DNA of 64,000 nucleotides from Campylobacter sp. MIT 99-7217. GTDB lineage: Bacteria > Campylobacterota > Campylobacteria > Campylobacterales > Campylobacteraceae. The notes under the pieces are model-generated. The model was given only the letters and a program-made list of their open reading frames with translations, ran no database searches and was not told where the DNA came from. The position numbers were made by a program, and so were the translations under genes. This document shows, piece by piece, positions 1 to 8,734 of the stretch (position 1 is its first letter; every line of letters begins with the position of its first letter). The stretch lies in assembly GCF_006864365.1 (NCBI RefSeq), contig NZ_QHLJ01000001.1, forward strand, positions 294,120 to 358,119. The letters are read 5' to 3'.

Positions 1-518
1 TTTATCAAGAAAAGATTTTTAATTCTATAAAAGTTGATGAGTCGAAAATTAAGGCTTTTTATGAACAAAATAAAGCTAAATTTATTCGTCCTGCAGGAGT
101 AAAGGCAAGACATATTTTAGTAAAAACTGAAAAAGAAGCAAGAGATGTGATCGCTGAGCTTAAAGGCTTAAAAGGTAATGCTTTAACTGAAAAATTCGCT
201 CAACTTGCAGCAGCTAAGTCAATCGATGGATCAGCCAGACAGGGTGGCGATCTTGGTTGGTTTGGCACAGAAGATATGGTAAAGCCTTTTAGTGATGCAG
301 CTTTTTCTCTAAAAAATGGAACAATCACTCAAAATCCTATAAAAACAGAATTTGGTTATCATGTTATCCTTAAAGAAGATTCGCAAGCTAAAAAACAACT
401 AAGCTACAATGATGTAAAAGCTGATCTTATCAATCAAGCTAAGGCTCAAGAAGCTGGTGCAAAACTAAATGAAAAAGTTCAAGAACTTCTTAAAAATGCA
501 AAAGTTGAGATAAAATAA
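1..518 (+). CDS. peb4: PEB4/SurA-like periplasmic peptidyl-prolyl isomerase, C-terminal part
   Basis: The reading frame is already open at the left edge (codons from base 3), so the N-terminus and signal peptide are outside the window. The visible protein has a parvulin-type PPIase domain: an ARHILV segment, then GGDLGWF and the conserved [10 protein letters not shown] stretch near its end. This is the usual parvulin order. It closes with an Ala/Lys/Glu-rich helix. PEB4 (Cbf2) is a periplasmic chaperone that helps outer-membrane proteins fold in Campylobacter. The stop codon overlaps the ATG of fba by one base (TAATG), so the two are probably co-translated. That pairing matches the peb4-fba order I recall from C. 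jejuni. An ATG-like start at base 147 is internal and not the real start. Confidence 0.88.
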   Translation, partial: YQEKIFNSIKVDESKIKAFYEQNKAKFIRPAGVKARHILVKTEKEARDVIAELKGLKGNALTEKFAQLAAAKSIDGSARQGGDLGWFGTEDMVKPFSDAAFSLKNGTITQNPIKTEFGYHVILKEDSQAKKQLSYNDVKADLINQAKAQEAGAKLNEKVQELLKNAKVEIK

Positions 519-1582
519 TGGGCGTTTTAAGCATAGTAAAAGCAGGCGTAGTAAGCGGTGAAGAGCTAAATAAGCTCTACGCTTATGCCAAAAGCGAAGG
601 CTTTGCGATACCTGCTGTGAATGTGGTCGGTACAAATTCTATCAATGCGGTTTTAGAAAGTGCTAAAAAGGTTAATTCGCCTGTTATCATTCAGTTTTCA
701 AATGGTGGGGCGAAATTTTATGCAGGGAAAAACTGTGAAAATGCTGAAGTTTTAGGAGCGATAAGCGGTGCAAAGCATGTGCATACTTTGGCTAAGGCTT
801 ATAATGTGCCTGTGATTTTACATACCGATCATGCCGCAAGAAAGCTTTTGCCTTGGATCGATGCTTTGATCTTAGCAAATGCTGAGCATAAAAAGATAAG
901 CGGACAAGCCCTTTTTAGCTCTCACATGCTTGATCTTAGTGAGGAAAGCTTGGAAGAAAATTTAAGCACTTGCGAAATTTATCTTAAAAAGCTTAGCGAA
1001 CTTGGGATTTGTCTTGAGCTTGAGCTTGGTTGCACGGGTGGTGAAGAAGATGGCGTGGATAATACAAGCATTGACAATGCCAAACTTTACACTCAGCCTG
1101 AAGATGTAGCCCTTGCTTATGAAAGATTGATGAAAATCAGTGATAAATTTTCAGTTGCCGCAAGTTTTGGAAATGTGCATGGTGTTTATAAGCCCGGAAA
1201 TGTGAGCTTGCAGCCTGAAATTCTTAAAAATTCACAAAAATTTGTTAAAGATAAATTTAAGCTTAATGATGAAAAACCTATAAATTTTGTTTTTCATGGT
1301 GGAAGCGGAAGCGAGCTAAAAGATATCAAAGATGCTGTGAGTTATGGCGTCATTAAAATGAATATCGACACAGACACGCAATGGGCATTTTGGGACGGCG
1401 TTCGTGGCTATGAAGCTAAAAATAAGGCTTATTTACAAGGACAAATTGGCAATCCTGAGGGCGATGACAAGCCAAATAAAAAATACTATGATCCTCGTGT
1501 GTGGCTTAGAGCAGGCGAAGAAAGCATGATAAAAAGACTTGAGATCGCTTTTGAGAATTTAAACTGCGTGGGAAGAAATTAA
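518..1582 (+). CDS. fba: class II fructose-bisphosphate aldolase
   Basis: This 354-residue protein is a full-length class IIA zinc aldolase, close to the roughly 359 residues of the E. coli enzyme. It interconverts fructose-1,6-bisphosphate with DHAP and glyceraldehyde-3-phosphate. In Campylobacter, which usually lacks phosphofructokinase, this mainly serves gluconeogenesis. Visible motifs are HTDHAA (catalytic Asp and a zinc His), the acidic ELELGCTGGEEDGV segment, NVHGVY, the phosphate-binding HGGSGS and NIDTDTQWA. Its ATG overlaps the peb4 stop. The neighbouring enzyme of the same pathway, fructose-bisphosphatase, is encoded near 52 kb. Confidence 0.96.
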   Translation: MGVLSIVKAGVVSGEELNKLYAYAKSEGFAIPAVNVVGTNSINAVLESAKKVNSPVIIQFSNGGAKFYAGKNCENAEVLGAISGAKHVHTLAKAYNVPVILHTDHAARKLLPWIDALILANAEHKKISGQALFSSHMLDLSEESLEENLSTCEIYLKKLSELGICLELELGCTGGEEDGVDNTSIDNAKLYTQPEDVALAYERLMKISDKFSVAASFGNVHGVYKPGNVSLQPEILKNSQKFVKDKFKLNDEKPINFVFHGGSGSELKDIKDAVSYGVIKMNIDTDTQWAFWDGVRGYEAKNKAYLQGQIGNPEGDDKPNKKYYDPRVWLRAGEESMIKRLEIAFENLNCVGRN

Positions 1583-1601
1583 ATATTTTATAGGATAAAA
1601 A

Positions 1602-2927
1602 ATGCAAAATGAAAATAAAGAAATTGCTGAATTGATTTTACCTGAAATCAAGGAACGCAAGGGCTTTTTAGTTTATGTAAAAATCGTTTTTATCCCTATA
1701 CTTTTATATATTTTTGTATTACTTGGATATTTGGGGCAACTTGATTTAAGGGTTGAAAGTCATACTCTTTTTATGATGGGGATCATACTTTTCATCGCTT
1801 TAATTTTTGCAAGACATAATGCAGAATATGCCTCAAATATCTTCGAACAACAAAAAAATGAATTTAAGCAAGCTCTTAAAAAATATATTATGAAAAACTT
1901 TCTTACTATAGGCAATGAAACAAAATGTAATGCAAGTTTTGATGAGTTTGCTTATAGTTATATCAAGGGTGCAAGAAATGAGAATTTTGCCTCCATAGCT
2001 ACAAGTATCTTTCCAATGCTTGGAATTTTAGGAACTTTTGTGAGTATTGCTATTTCTATGCCTGATTTTAGTTCTAATGATAGTCTTATGCTAGAACAAG
2101 AAATTTCACAGCTTTTAGGTGGTGTGGCAACAGCTTTTTATGTTTCTATTTATGGGATATTCTTAGCTTTATGGTGGATGTTTTTTGAAAAATTTGGCAA
2201 GAGCAAAATTCAAAGATTGATAACAAGACAAAAAATTTCAACAAGTGGCTTTTTTTGGACTAAGGAAGAGATGGATCATAAATACTTATCCTTAAGCTTG
2301 AAGCATTTTGAAAAAATCGGTGTGATTTTTGATCAGGTAAGTAATGAGGATTTTTTCAAAGAGCTTGATTATAGTATAGAGCGTAAATTTGGACTTTTTC
2401 AAGAAATGCTTAGTGTTGAAGAAAAATCAATAAAACTTAGTAGCGAGCATATCAAGCAGACTATGAGCGAACTAACTAGAGCTCATAGGACTCAAAAAGA
2501 TTTAAGCAAGGTTTATCTTGAAATGACTAATGCCATAGGTTTGCTTAATCAAAATCTAAGAGATATAAGCACGAGAATGAGCGAACAATACAACCGCTTG
2601 CTTGATGTAAGTAACGAAAAAACCCAGCATCTTGACAGAACCCTAAGTAGTCTTGATGAGCGTATAGATGTCTTTAAGCGAAGTTTTGAGCATTATCAAA
2701 ATTCTATGCTTGAAAATCAAGAAAAAGTCTTTATTGGTTTTAAAAATAGTCTTTTGCAAGGCATGAGAGAATTTAAAGATGTTTATGAAGAAGAACGCAA
2801 TATTGATGACAAAATAGCGATGATGAGTCAAATGAAAGCTGAAATTCAAGAAATAGATCAAGAAGCAAGTGGGGTTATCGCTAAACTTTCAAAAGAGGAT
2901 AATTCTTTAGCGAAAAATGAAATATAA
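1602..2927 (+). CDS. MotA/TolQ/ExbB-family proton channel protein with long coiled-coil tail
   Basis: The 441-residue protein starts with two membrane segments (about residues 25-48 and 55-70) and a cytoplasmic loop. A MotA/TolQ/ExbB channel core with two more segments follows, containing FPMLGILGTFVSIAIS and a Gly/Ala-rich GGVATAFYVSIYGIFLALWW stretch. The last 200 residues are predicted coiled coil, much longer than in TolQ or ExbB. The stop overlaps the next gene, an OmpA/MotB-type partner, by 11 bases. A stator-like inner-membrane complex is therefore the natural reading. What it powers is not shown by the sequence. The architecture resembles ZorA of Zorya systems, but no ZorC/D/E is present nearby. 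Confidence 0.8.
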   Translation: MQNENKEIAELILPEIKERKGFLVYVKIVFIPILLYIFVLLGYLGQLDLRVESHTLFMMGIILFIALIFARHNAEYASNIFEQQKNEFKQALKKYIMKNFLTIGNETKCNASFDEFAYSYIKGARNENFASIATSIFPMLGILGTFVSIAISMPDFSSNDSLMLEQEISQLLGGVATAFYVSIYGIFLALWWMFFEKFGKSKIQRLITRQKISTSGFFWTKEEMDHKYLSLSLKHFEKIGVIFDQVSNEDFFKELDYSIERKFGLFQEMLSVEEKSIKLSSEHIKQTMSELTRAHRTQKDLSKVYLEMTNAIGLLNQNLRDISTRMSEQYNRLLDVSNEKTQHLDRTLSSLDERIDVFKRSFEHYQNSMLENQEKVFIGFKNSLLQGMREFKDVYEEERNIDDKIAMMSQMKAEIQEIDQEASGVIAKLSKEDNSLAKNEI

Positions 2928-3879
2928 AAATAATCCAGAAAAAAACGATAATTTTTACATTGTTTATGCTGACTTGATGGCTGGGCTTTTGTTTGTTTTT
3001 TTGCTTATCATTGGTGCTGTCGTGATCAAATACACTTTTGCTCAAGATGATCTTAAGCAAAGTAAAGAAAGCCTTGCTAGACAAAGTAAGAGTCTAGAGG
3101 AAAGCAAACAAGAGCTTAGAGATAAAGAAAAGATACTTTATGAACTAGGTTTAAGATTGAGTGCTACTTCTAATGAGCTTTTGAGTATGAATGAGCAAAA
3201 GAAAATGCTTGAAGCTAATGTAAGTTCTTATCAAGAACTTAGTAAAAATTTAAGTCAAAATTTAGATGATAGAGATAAACAAATGCTCATTTTACTTGCA
3301 CAATTAAGTGCAAAAGAAGAAGAAGTGGATATCTTGAATCAAAAATATGAAAATATCAGGATCAAGATCGAAAATTTAGAGTCTTTACGATCAAGAATGA
3401 TTGAGCAATTAAAACTAAATCTTGAAGCAAATGTAAGCATAGATTCTAGAACAGGGGCGATTTCTTTGCCGTCTGAAGTGCTTTTTGATAGAGGCTCTTT
3501 TGTTTTAAAAGAGGAAGCAAAAGAAAATTTAAGACAGATTTTAAATCAATACCTAAGTGCGATTTTAAATAATAATGAAATTTTATCAAATATAGAAAAT
3601 ATCACTATTGAAGGGCATACAGATTCAGATGGTTCTTATATGTATAATTTGGATTTGTCCCAAAAAAGAGCCTATGAGGTGATGAGTTTTATCTATTCTT
3701 TTTATAAAGATCCAAAACTTCAAAAATATTTGCTTGCAAGTGGGAGAAGTTTCTCAGATCCTATTTTAATCGGCGGAAAAGAAAATAAAGAAAGAAGTCG
3801 TCGCATAGAGATCAAATTTAATATCTCAAATGAGGCAACGATCAAAGAAGCCTTGCAATTATTTAATGAAAATAAGTAA
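2917..3879 (+). CDS. MotB/OmpA-family membrane protein, partner of the upstream proton channel
   Basis: This 320-residue protein has one N-terminal membrane helix (about residues 17-40) beginning YADLMAGLLFVF. Asp19 sits where MotB and ZorB carry the proton-binding Asp. A coiled-coil linker of about 120 residues follows, then a C-terminal OmpA peptidoglycan-binding domain with EGHTDSDG and LSQKRAYEV near residues 229-250. It overlaps the MotA/TolQ-like gene by 11 bases. Together they should form an ion-driven complex anchored to peptidoglycan. The flagellar stator genes are normally elsewhere in Campylobacter and lack this linker, so I do not call it MotB. Confidence 0.8.
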   Translation: MKYKNNPEKNDNFYIVYADLMAGLLFVFLLIIGAVVIKYTFAQDDLKQSKESLARQSKSLEESKQELRDKEKILYELGLRLSATSNELLSMNEQKKMLEANVSSYQELSKNLSQNLDDRDKQMLILLAQLSAKEEEVDILNQKYENIRIKIENLESLRSRMIEQLKLNLEANVSIDSRTGAISLPSEVLFDRGSFVLKEEAKENLRQILNQYLSAILNNNEILSNIENITIEGHTDSDGSYMYNLDLSQKRAYEVMSFIYSFYKDPKLQKYLLASGRSFSDPILIGGKENKERSRRIEIKFNISNEATIKEALQLFNENK

Positions 3880-4741
3880 GATAGATCCCTTTTGTCTTCT
3901 TGGCTTTGATTTTTTTGTTAAAAGAGATGATTTAATCAGCGAGCAAATTAACGGCAACAAAGCACGCAAGCTTGCCTTTTATCTTAAACAAAACTATCCT
4001 TCAAATCAGCGTTTTATAAGCTTTGGAGGTTCTCAAAGTAATGCTTTGGTTGCTCTAAGTGCTTTTACTTTTCAAAGAGCTTATAAGCTTATTTTTGTTT
4101 GTGAAAAAATTTCATCTTTTTTAAAGCAAAATCCGTGTGCAAACTACGCACAAGCTCTTAAAAATAAGGCTTGGATCTTAGAAAATTTAGACTTTGAAAG
4201 CTCTAAACAAATGGCTTTAAATTTATGTAAAAAAGGAGACATTTTTATCCCTCAAGGTTTTGCTTGTAAGGAAGCCGAGCTTGGATACAAGGAGCTTGCA
4301 AATGAAATTTTATCTCAAGAAAAGGCTTTAGGGCTTAAATTTGACATTTTTTTACCCTCAGGCACAGGAACTTCAGCACTTTTTCTAGCAAAAAATTTAA
4401 GAAATCATCAAATTTATACTTGTGCTTGCGTGGGCGATGAGGAGTATTTGAGGACACAAATAAAAGAACTTGATCCGCAATTTGATTTTTCAAATTTGTG
4501 TATTTTAAATTTGCCCAAAAAATTTCACTTTGCTAAGCCTTATAAAGAGCTTTTTGAAATTTATAAAGAAGCTAAAAATGCGGGGCTTGAGTTTGATTTG
4601 CTTTATGATAGTGTGGGCTTGCTTTGCGTTTTGGCTCATCAAAAAGGCTTTAAAAAGCCTCTTTTATACATACATCAAGGCGGAGTAGCTGGCAATGAAA
4701 GCATGCTTCAAAGATATAAATTTGAAAAAAATTTGTTATAA
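3866..4741 (+). CDS. PLP-dependent enzyme of the ACC deaminase / D-cysteine desulfhydrase family
   Basis: About 291 residues with a fold-type II PLP architecture. An N-terminal FFVKRDDL segment is followed by INGNKARKL, whose Lys is the expected Schiff-base residue. A FGGSQSNAL cofactor loop and a glycine-rich GTGTSAL phosphate-binding loop follow. I chose the ATG at 3866, giving MKISKIDPF. The longer frame from 3830 would only add residues inside the OmpA-family gene, and family members start near this point. It overlaps the upstream gene by 14 bases. The exact substrate (D-cysteine, ACC or another amino acid) cannot be read from the sequence. Confidence 0.75.
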   Translation: MKISKIDPFCLLGFDFFVKRDDLISEQINGNKARKLAFYLKQNYPSNQRFISFGGSQSNALVALSAFTFQRAYKLIFVCEKISSFLKQNPCANYAQALKNKAWILENLDFESSKQMALNLCKKGDIFIPQGFACKEAELGYKELANEILSQEKALGLKFDIFLPSGTGTSALFLAKNLRNHQIYTCACVGDEEYLRTQIKELDPQFDFSNLCILNLPKKFHFAKPYKELFEIYKEAKNAGLEFDLLYDSVGLLCVLAHQKGFKKPLLYIHQGGVAGNESMLQRYKFEKNLL

Positions 4742-4742
4742 T
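4737..4742 (+). promoter_or_regulatory. -10 box of the lipoprotein gene promoter
   Basis: A perfect TATAAT lies over the stop codon of the PLP-enzyme gene, 26 bases before the next ATG. This would give a short leader containing the AAAGGA ribosome site. As is usual in Campylobacter, no clear -35 box is seen. Confidence 0.6.
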
Positions 4743-4768
4743 GTTTCAATCTATTTTAAAGGATTTTT

Positions 4769-5941
4769 ATGCGTAAGGTATTGATTTTTGGGTGTTTTAT
4801 AATTCTTTTTTTTACAGCTTGTGAAAAAAGAGAAAATACCAAGCTAGATGAAAAAGAAGTAGGGCAGGAACAAAATATAAGCCAAAATGAAGAGCAAGAA
4901 AGAGGGCATACTTTTAATTATTTGAAATTTCAAAGCAAGGATAATATCTACATTAGTTTACAAGGTGGTTGTAAGGAGCTTGAAGAGATTAAAGCTCTGC
5001 CTAGCAATGCTCATATTTTATGTCCTAAGTTAAGCCTTGAAATGCTAGATGATAATAAAAATCCAAGATATAAAAAGCTCAGCGGTGCAAAGGTTTTTTT
5101 AGATGAGGATAAAAAACATGTATTTGAGTTTGAGGATAAGGATTTTATTTATACCTTAAATGTAAAACAAATCACAGCCCTACACAAAAAAAGTCAAACT
5201 GCACTTTCTCAAGATTTGGAGTTAAATGCTGATATTCAGATCGATGCTTTAACACAAGAAGAAAATAAAAATTTCACAGATGATATCTTTTATTTTAGCC
5301 AAGATGATGAAAATTTTGCTTATTATGATGATAGCTCTAAGCTGAGTTTTAAGCCTATTAAATTTAGTCAGACCTATGTTTTAACTCCTGAATTATTTGA
5401 ATTTTATGAAAATGATGATAAAAAGTGGTTTAGTCGTTTTTATCAATATGCATTTGATGAACATGATGGAGTATATTCAGATTATAACATGTTTTTAAAA
5501 CGGAATGAGGAAGGCTTTAGCTGGTGTATTCAAGATACCAAAGATCAAGGTTGTTTTTTTATCCAAAGGATTAAAGAGCTTGAAAATGGACTTGTGTTTG
5601 AGTTTGCTGATTCTTACTTAGGGCAATTTAATGGAGGCTTTTTGGTAGAATCCTTTTTAGATGAGGATAAAAGTGTGATTTATAGCTGGAAGTTTTATTT
5701 TCAAGATATTTTGGGGATATATTTTAATGATGATTTTTTTGAGGACAGCAACGGGTTAAATTTCATAGAAAGAGAAAGTTTTATTTATCCTAAGTCTAGT
5801 GATGATCTTGATGCAGTGGTTTTAAAAAAGACAAAGATTTTTAACGAGATCTTAAGACTTTCTGGCTTTTGTGCTAGTGGCAATACACAGCATGAGGGAT
5901 ATGATGAAATTTGTCAAGTGGAGGAGCTAGATGAGGATTAG
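4769..5941 (+). CDS. hypothetical lipoprotein
   Basis: The 390-residue protein begins with a short signal peptide and a lipobox ending FFTAC, so Cys18 should be lipidated. I recognise no domain in the mature part. It is rich in Asp, Glu, Phe and Tyr, including runs such as FYFSQDDENFAYYDDSS, and is strongly acidic. A good ribosome site (AAAGGA) precedes the ATG, and a TATAAT lies upstream. It overlaps the following thioesterase gene by 11 bases, so the two probably share a transcript. Its function is unknown. Confidence 0.7.
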   Translation: MRKVLIFGCFIILFFTACEKRENTKLDEKEVGQEQNISQNEEQERGHTFNYLKFQSKDNIYISLQGGCKELEEIKALPSNAHILCPKLSLEMLDDNKNPRYKKLSGAKVFLDEDKKHVFEFEDKDFIYTLNVKQITALHKKSQTALSQDLELNADIQIDALTQEENKNFTDDIFYFSQDDENFAYYDDSSKLSFKPIKFSQTYVLTPELFEFYENDDKKWFSRFYQYAFDEHDGVYSDYNMFLKRNEEGFSWCIQDTKDQGCFFIQRIKELENGLVFEFADSYLGQFNGGFLVESFLDEDKSVIYSWKFYFQDILGIYFNDDFFEDSNGLNFIERESFIYPKSSDDLDAVVLKKTKIFNEILRLSGFCASGNTQHEGYDEICQVEELDED

Positions 5942-6320
5942 AGTGTATTATGAGGATACTGATGCAGGTGGGGTTGTTTATCATAGTAATTATTTGAAAT
6001 TTTGCGAGCGAGCAAGAAGCGAGCTTTTTTTTGGCAAAGAGCCTAATATCTTTGATAAGGATAAGGGGCATTTTTTGCTTGCAAAGGCAAATTGTAACTT
6101 TTTAAAGCCTGCCGTGCTTGGAGATATGCTTGAACTTAGACATGAGCTTTTAGAATTTAAGCACGCTAGTCTTATTTTGCGTCAAGAAATTTACAAAGAG
6201 GAGACTAAAATATTTTCAGCTGATTTTACCTTAGTTTATGTGCAAAGTTTAAAACCAGCTGTGATAAGCGATGAGATAAAAGAGCTTTTCTTAAATGCTT
6301 TTAAAACTCCTCAAAGCTAA
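5931..6320 (+). CDS. hotdog-fold acyl-CoA/acyl-ACP thioesterase (YbgC/FcbC family)
   Basis: 129 residues, the usual length of the YbgC group of hotdog thioesterases. The N-terminus VYYEDTDAGGVVYHSNYLKFCERAR contains the family signature: the catalytic Asp of DTDAGG and the YH-x-NY-x-F-ERAR helix. It should hydrolyse acyl-CoA or acyl-ACP thioesters in the cytoplasm. In many proteobacteria this family sits with tol-pal genes, but here there is no tol-pal cluster. It overlaps the lipoprotein gene upstream and runs convergently into the next gene, with 20 bases shared. Confidence 0.88.
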   Translation: MRIRVYYEDTDAGGVVYHSNYLKFCERARSELFFGKEPNIFDKDKGHFLLAKANCNFLKPAVLGDMLELRHELLEFKHASLILRQEIYKEETKIFSADFTLVYVQSLKPAVISDEIKELFLNAFKTPQS

Positions 6321-7347
6321 AATCTAGAGCTTTCATTAAATTTACATTATAGATGACTTGAGAGTTTTTGATATTTTCTTTAAAAATTCTTGAAGCCTTT
6401 GGATTTAAAAGCTTGGTGTAAAAATAATCAAGTCCAACACTAGTTGCATAAGCTACCCAGTTATAATCGATGCTTTGCAAAAACATCTCGTTGATATAAG
6501 ATAGATTTTTATCCTTGTTTGAAATAGAATTTGCAATAATCATTTTCCTTCTATCATTGGCTTGAGTAAGCTTAAGTATGGTTGGATTATAGCCTATTTG
6601 AGTAAGCAAGATTGCATGAGGGTGCATTTCATTGGCTCTAAGCTGAGAAGCAAGGATAGAACTTGTTACTATAGGTGTGTTTAAAAAGACACTTGCGTTA
6701 CTTAAAGAGCCTTGAGAGCGGATAAGTCTTGCGAAATTTACCTTTTCTCCAGTTGTGTTGTATGCTCTTACACTACCTTCTTGGCTTAATTCTTTTACCC
6801 TTCTTTCTAGATTACTTGAAAGAGCAGAATTATCAGAAAATATTGCTATATTTGAGTTTGATTGCTCTAAGAGCTTTTTGATCTGCTCATCATAGTCTAT
6901 CCTTCCAAAGTATATATTTGAAGATGTGATTTGTGTATCATTTTTGTGCAGGGTTGGTATAAAAACAACGATATCACTAGGCATATTTTTAGCTATAAAA
7001 TTCCCACCTTTTAGGGTTGTAGCAGCGATAACGAAGCCAAAATTTTGCTCATCAATTTCTTGAATAGCTTTCATAAGGGAAGAGTTTTCTTCATTTTGCG
7101 TTAAAAAGACCTTTATATCAAGTTTAGCATTTTGTCTAAAAATATAAGCAAAACTCGAGTTAATAACTGTATTTGAGTATCCTTTGATCACTTTTTGAGG
7201 GATAATAATAGCAATTTTATCATAAGTTCTTTTAGAGCTTGAACTCGCATTTAAATCTGTTATCTTTGCAGAAGTTTTAGTGCCAATATTTAAAGAACAA
7301 CCAGCAATATATAAACACAGTGCAATAAGAAAAAATATATGTTTCAT
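6301..7347 (-). CDS. periplasmic lipoprotein, possibly of substrate-binding (LpoA/LppC-like) fold
   Basis: 348 residues with a lipoprotein signal ending in YIAGC. The mature part shows alternating beta/alpha segments such as KIAIIIPQK, FGFVIAATTLKGG, IAIFSDNSAL and HAILLTQIGYNPT. This recalls type-I periplasmic binding proteins and the LppC/LpoA family. That resemblance is by eye only. It is the last gene of a three-gene minus-strand set. Its ATG overlaps the stop of the UDG-like gene by 4 bases (ATGA). The role could be envelope-related, but nothing in the sequence fixes it. Confidence 0.6.
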   Translation of the reverse strand: MKHIFFLIALCLYIAGCSLNIGTKTSAKITDLNASSSSKRTYDKIAIIIPQKVIKGYSNTVINSSFAYIFRQNAKLDIKVFLTQNEENSSLMKAIQEIDEQNFGFVIAATTLKGGNFIAKNMPSDIVVFIPTLHKNDTQITSSNIYFGRIDYDEQIKKLLEQSNSNIAIFSDNSALSSNLERRVKELSQEGSVRAYNTTGEKVNFARLIRSQGSLSNASVFLNTPIVTSSILASQLRANEMHPHAILLTQIGYNPTILKLTQANDRRKMIIANSISNKDKNLSYINEMFLQSIDYNWVAYATSVGLDYFYTKLLNPKASRIFKENIKNSQVIYNVNLMKALDFSFEEF

Positions 7348-7958
7348 AATAATCCTTTTATTTTTTGTAAATCAGCAAGAAAATCTTGCTTAAAACTTGG
7401 ATTTTTAGCTATGAAATCCAAATCAAAAGTACTCATTATCCAAGAGTTTTTATAAGAAAAAAGCTCTCCTCTTAATAAGGAAAAATCCTTAAAACCCAAG
7501 CATTCAAAGGAATTTTGTCCCAAGATGAGTACAACCTTAGGGCAAAGTAAATAAAACTCATTGAACCAGTAGGGTAAACATTGTTTCAAAGCAAAATCAT
7601 CATTTTTATTTGCACTAAAACATTTTAAAACATAGCTCATATAATATTCTTCTTCATGCAAGAAGAGGCTTTCTTTAAGCATTGTTTTTAAATTCAAGCC
7701 CTTATTTGAGTTTAAAATCACTCCACTATCATTTTCGCTTTTTGAGATGAAACTATCTACTATCATGAGCTTGCAAGGTTTTTTCATCTTATCAAGAACG
7801 CTACATTTTCGTTTTTTAGACAAGGTGCAAAGACTGCAATTTGCAATTTGAGCTTTCAACTGATAAAAATCAAGATCTTCATTTTGAAAGCTTAAATGAC
7901 TATCTATAAACTCATAACCAAAAGCTTTAAGATAATATAAACCTCTAATTTTACTCAT
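7344..7958 (-). CDS. uracil-DNA-glycosylase-fold protein with four iron-sulfur cysteines, degenerate active site
   Basis: About 204 residues. The cysteine spacing (NCSLC near the N-terminus, then LKC and QC about 15 residues apart in the middle) matches the 4Fe-4S site of family 4/5 uracil-DNA glycosylases. The segment PKVVLILGQNSFECLGF matches their core strand. The usual GEAPG-x-x-ED motif is replaced by DSFISKSEN and the late HPS motif is not recognisable, so glycosylase activity is doubtful. I start it at 7958 because that gives a 4-base ATGA overlap with the acetyltransferase gene. The longer frame to 8009 overlaps that gene by 55 bases. Confidence 0.68.
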   Translation of the reverse strand: MSKIRGLYYLKAFGYEFIDSHLSFQNEDLDFYQLKAQIANCSLCTLSKKRKCSVLDKMKKPCKLMIVDSFISKSENDSGVILNSNKGLNLKTMLKESLFLHEEEYYMSYVLKCFSANKNDDFALKQCLPYWFNEFYLLCPKVVLILGQNSFECLGFKDFSLLRGELFSYKNSWIMSTFDLDFIAKNPSFKQDFLADLQKIKGLL

Positions 7959-8437
7959 TCTTTGCTTAAAATATCTAAATTTTCTCCGTCCAAACGATAA
8001 GTTCTCCAAATTTTGCTCATATTTTCAGCATTTAATCTTTCATAAAAGCCTATACCCAAATCATTTGAATGAAGACAAACCCATTCTAATCTCTTAAGCT
8101 TTTTTTCTTTACAAATTTGAGCTAAATATCTAAAAACAGCTTTTGCAAAGCCTTTTTTACGGAAATTTTCTCTTATATAAAGATCTTCTAGATAAAGTCC
8201 TCCATGCCCTAAAAAAGAAGAAAAGGTGTAAAAATAAATAGCATAACCTACGGCTTCGCCTTTGTATGTAAGTAAAAGAGCTTTTGCAAATTTATTTTCA
8301 AAAAGATTTTCTTCATAATCTTGCTTGCTTGCACTTAAAACATCTTCCATTTCCTCATAAATAGCTAGCTCTCTTACCATTTCAAGCATTTTTGGTAAAT
8401 CTTTTTTTTCAAGTTCTTGAATAACAAATTCTTGCAT
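7955..8437 (-). CDS. GNAT-family N-acetyltransferase
   Basis: 160 residues with a typical GNAT fold: an N-terminal helix (KMLEMVRELAIYE), the LEDLYIRENFRKKGFAKAVF segment holding the acetyl-CoA loop (R-x-x-x-F/G-x-A), and a C-terminal ENMSKIWRTYRLDG stretch typical of the diamine/thialysine acetyltransferase subgroup. It should transfer an acetyl group from acetyl-CoA to a small amine. It is the first gene of a three-gene operon running left and is divergent from rpmH. Confidence 0.82.
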   Translation of the reverse strand: MQEFVIQELEKKDLPKMLEMVRELAIYEEMEDVLSASKQDYEENLFENKFAKALLLTYKGEAVGYAIYFYTFSSFLGHGGLYLEDLYIRENFRKKGFAKAVFRYLAQICKEKKLKRLEWVCLHSNDLGIGFYERLNAENMSKIWRTYRLDGENLDILSKE

Positions 8438-8546
8438 AGTCTTTCCTTATAAAAATAAAGATATTTTCATAAACCTAAGTTAGAAATTTAGCGAAAATAA
8501 ATAAAATTTACACTTAAGTTAAAAGCAATTTTAAGTAAAATTGAGC

Positions 8547-8552
8547 TAAAAT
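8547..8552 (+). promoter_or_regulatory. putative -10 box for rpmH-rnpA-yidD-yidC
   Basis: TAAAAT lies in the 162-base divergent space, about 48 bases before rpmH. The periodic AT-rich DNA upstream is what Campylobacter sigma-70 promoters usually show in place of a -35 box. A second candidate, TATACA near 8574, is also possible. Confidence 0.4.
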
Positions 8553-8599
8553 AAGCATTTTATTTTACAAAATTTATACATTTAAGAAAGGAATAGAAA

Positions 8600-8734
8600 A
8601 TGAAAAGAACTTTTCAACCTCATAATACACCTAAAAAACGCACACACGGCTTTCGTGTTCGTATGAAAAGCAAAAATGGTCGCAAAGTCATCAATGCAAG
8701 AAGAGCTAAAGGAAGAAAAAGATTAGCCGTATAA
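8600..8734 (+). CDS. rpmH: 50S ribosomal protein L34
   Basis: This 44-codon gene is clear when translated: it begins [19 protein letters not shown] and ends in the Arg/Lys-rich KGRKRLAV. This is the near-invariant L34 sequence. A strong AAGGAA ribosome site lies a few bases before the ATG. It opens the rpmH-rnpA-yidD-yidC-jag-mnmE cluster that is conserved across bacteria. Its stop lies within the open frame of rnpA. Confidence 0.97.
   Translation: MKRTFQPHNTPKKRTHGFRVRMKSKNGRKVINARRAKGRKRLAV

Noticed and set aside
1602..3879. Calling the channel pair a Zorya defence system
   Set aside because: ZorC, ZorD and ZorE are absent and the neighbours are metabolic. Only the architecture is similar.
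1602..3879. Calling the pair motA-motB
   Set aside because: The long coiled-coil regions are not those of flagellar stators.
8438..8599. A small RNA in the rpmH upstream space
   Set aside because: The region is very AT-rich without a stable hairpin. Promoters explain it.
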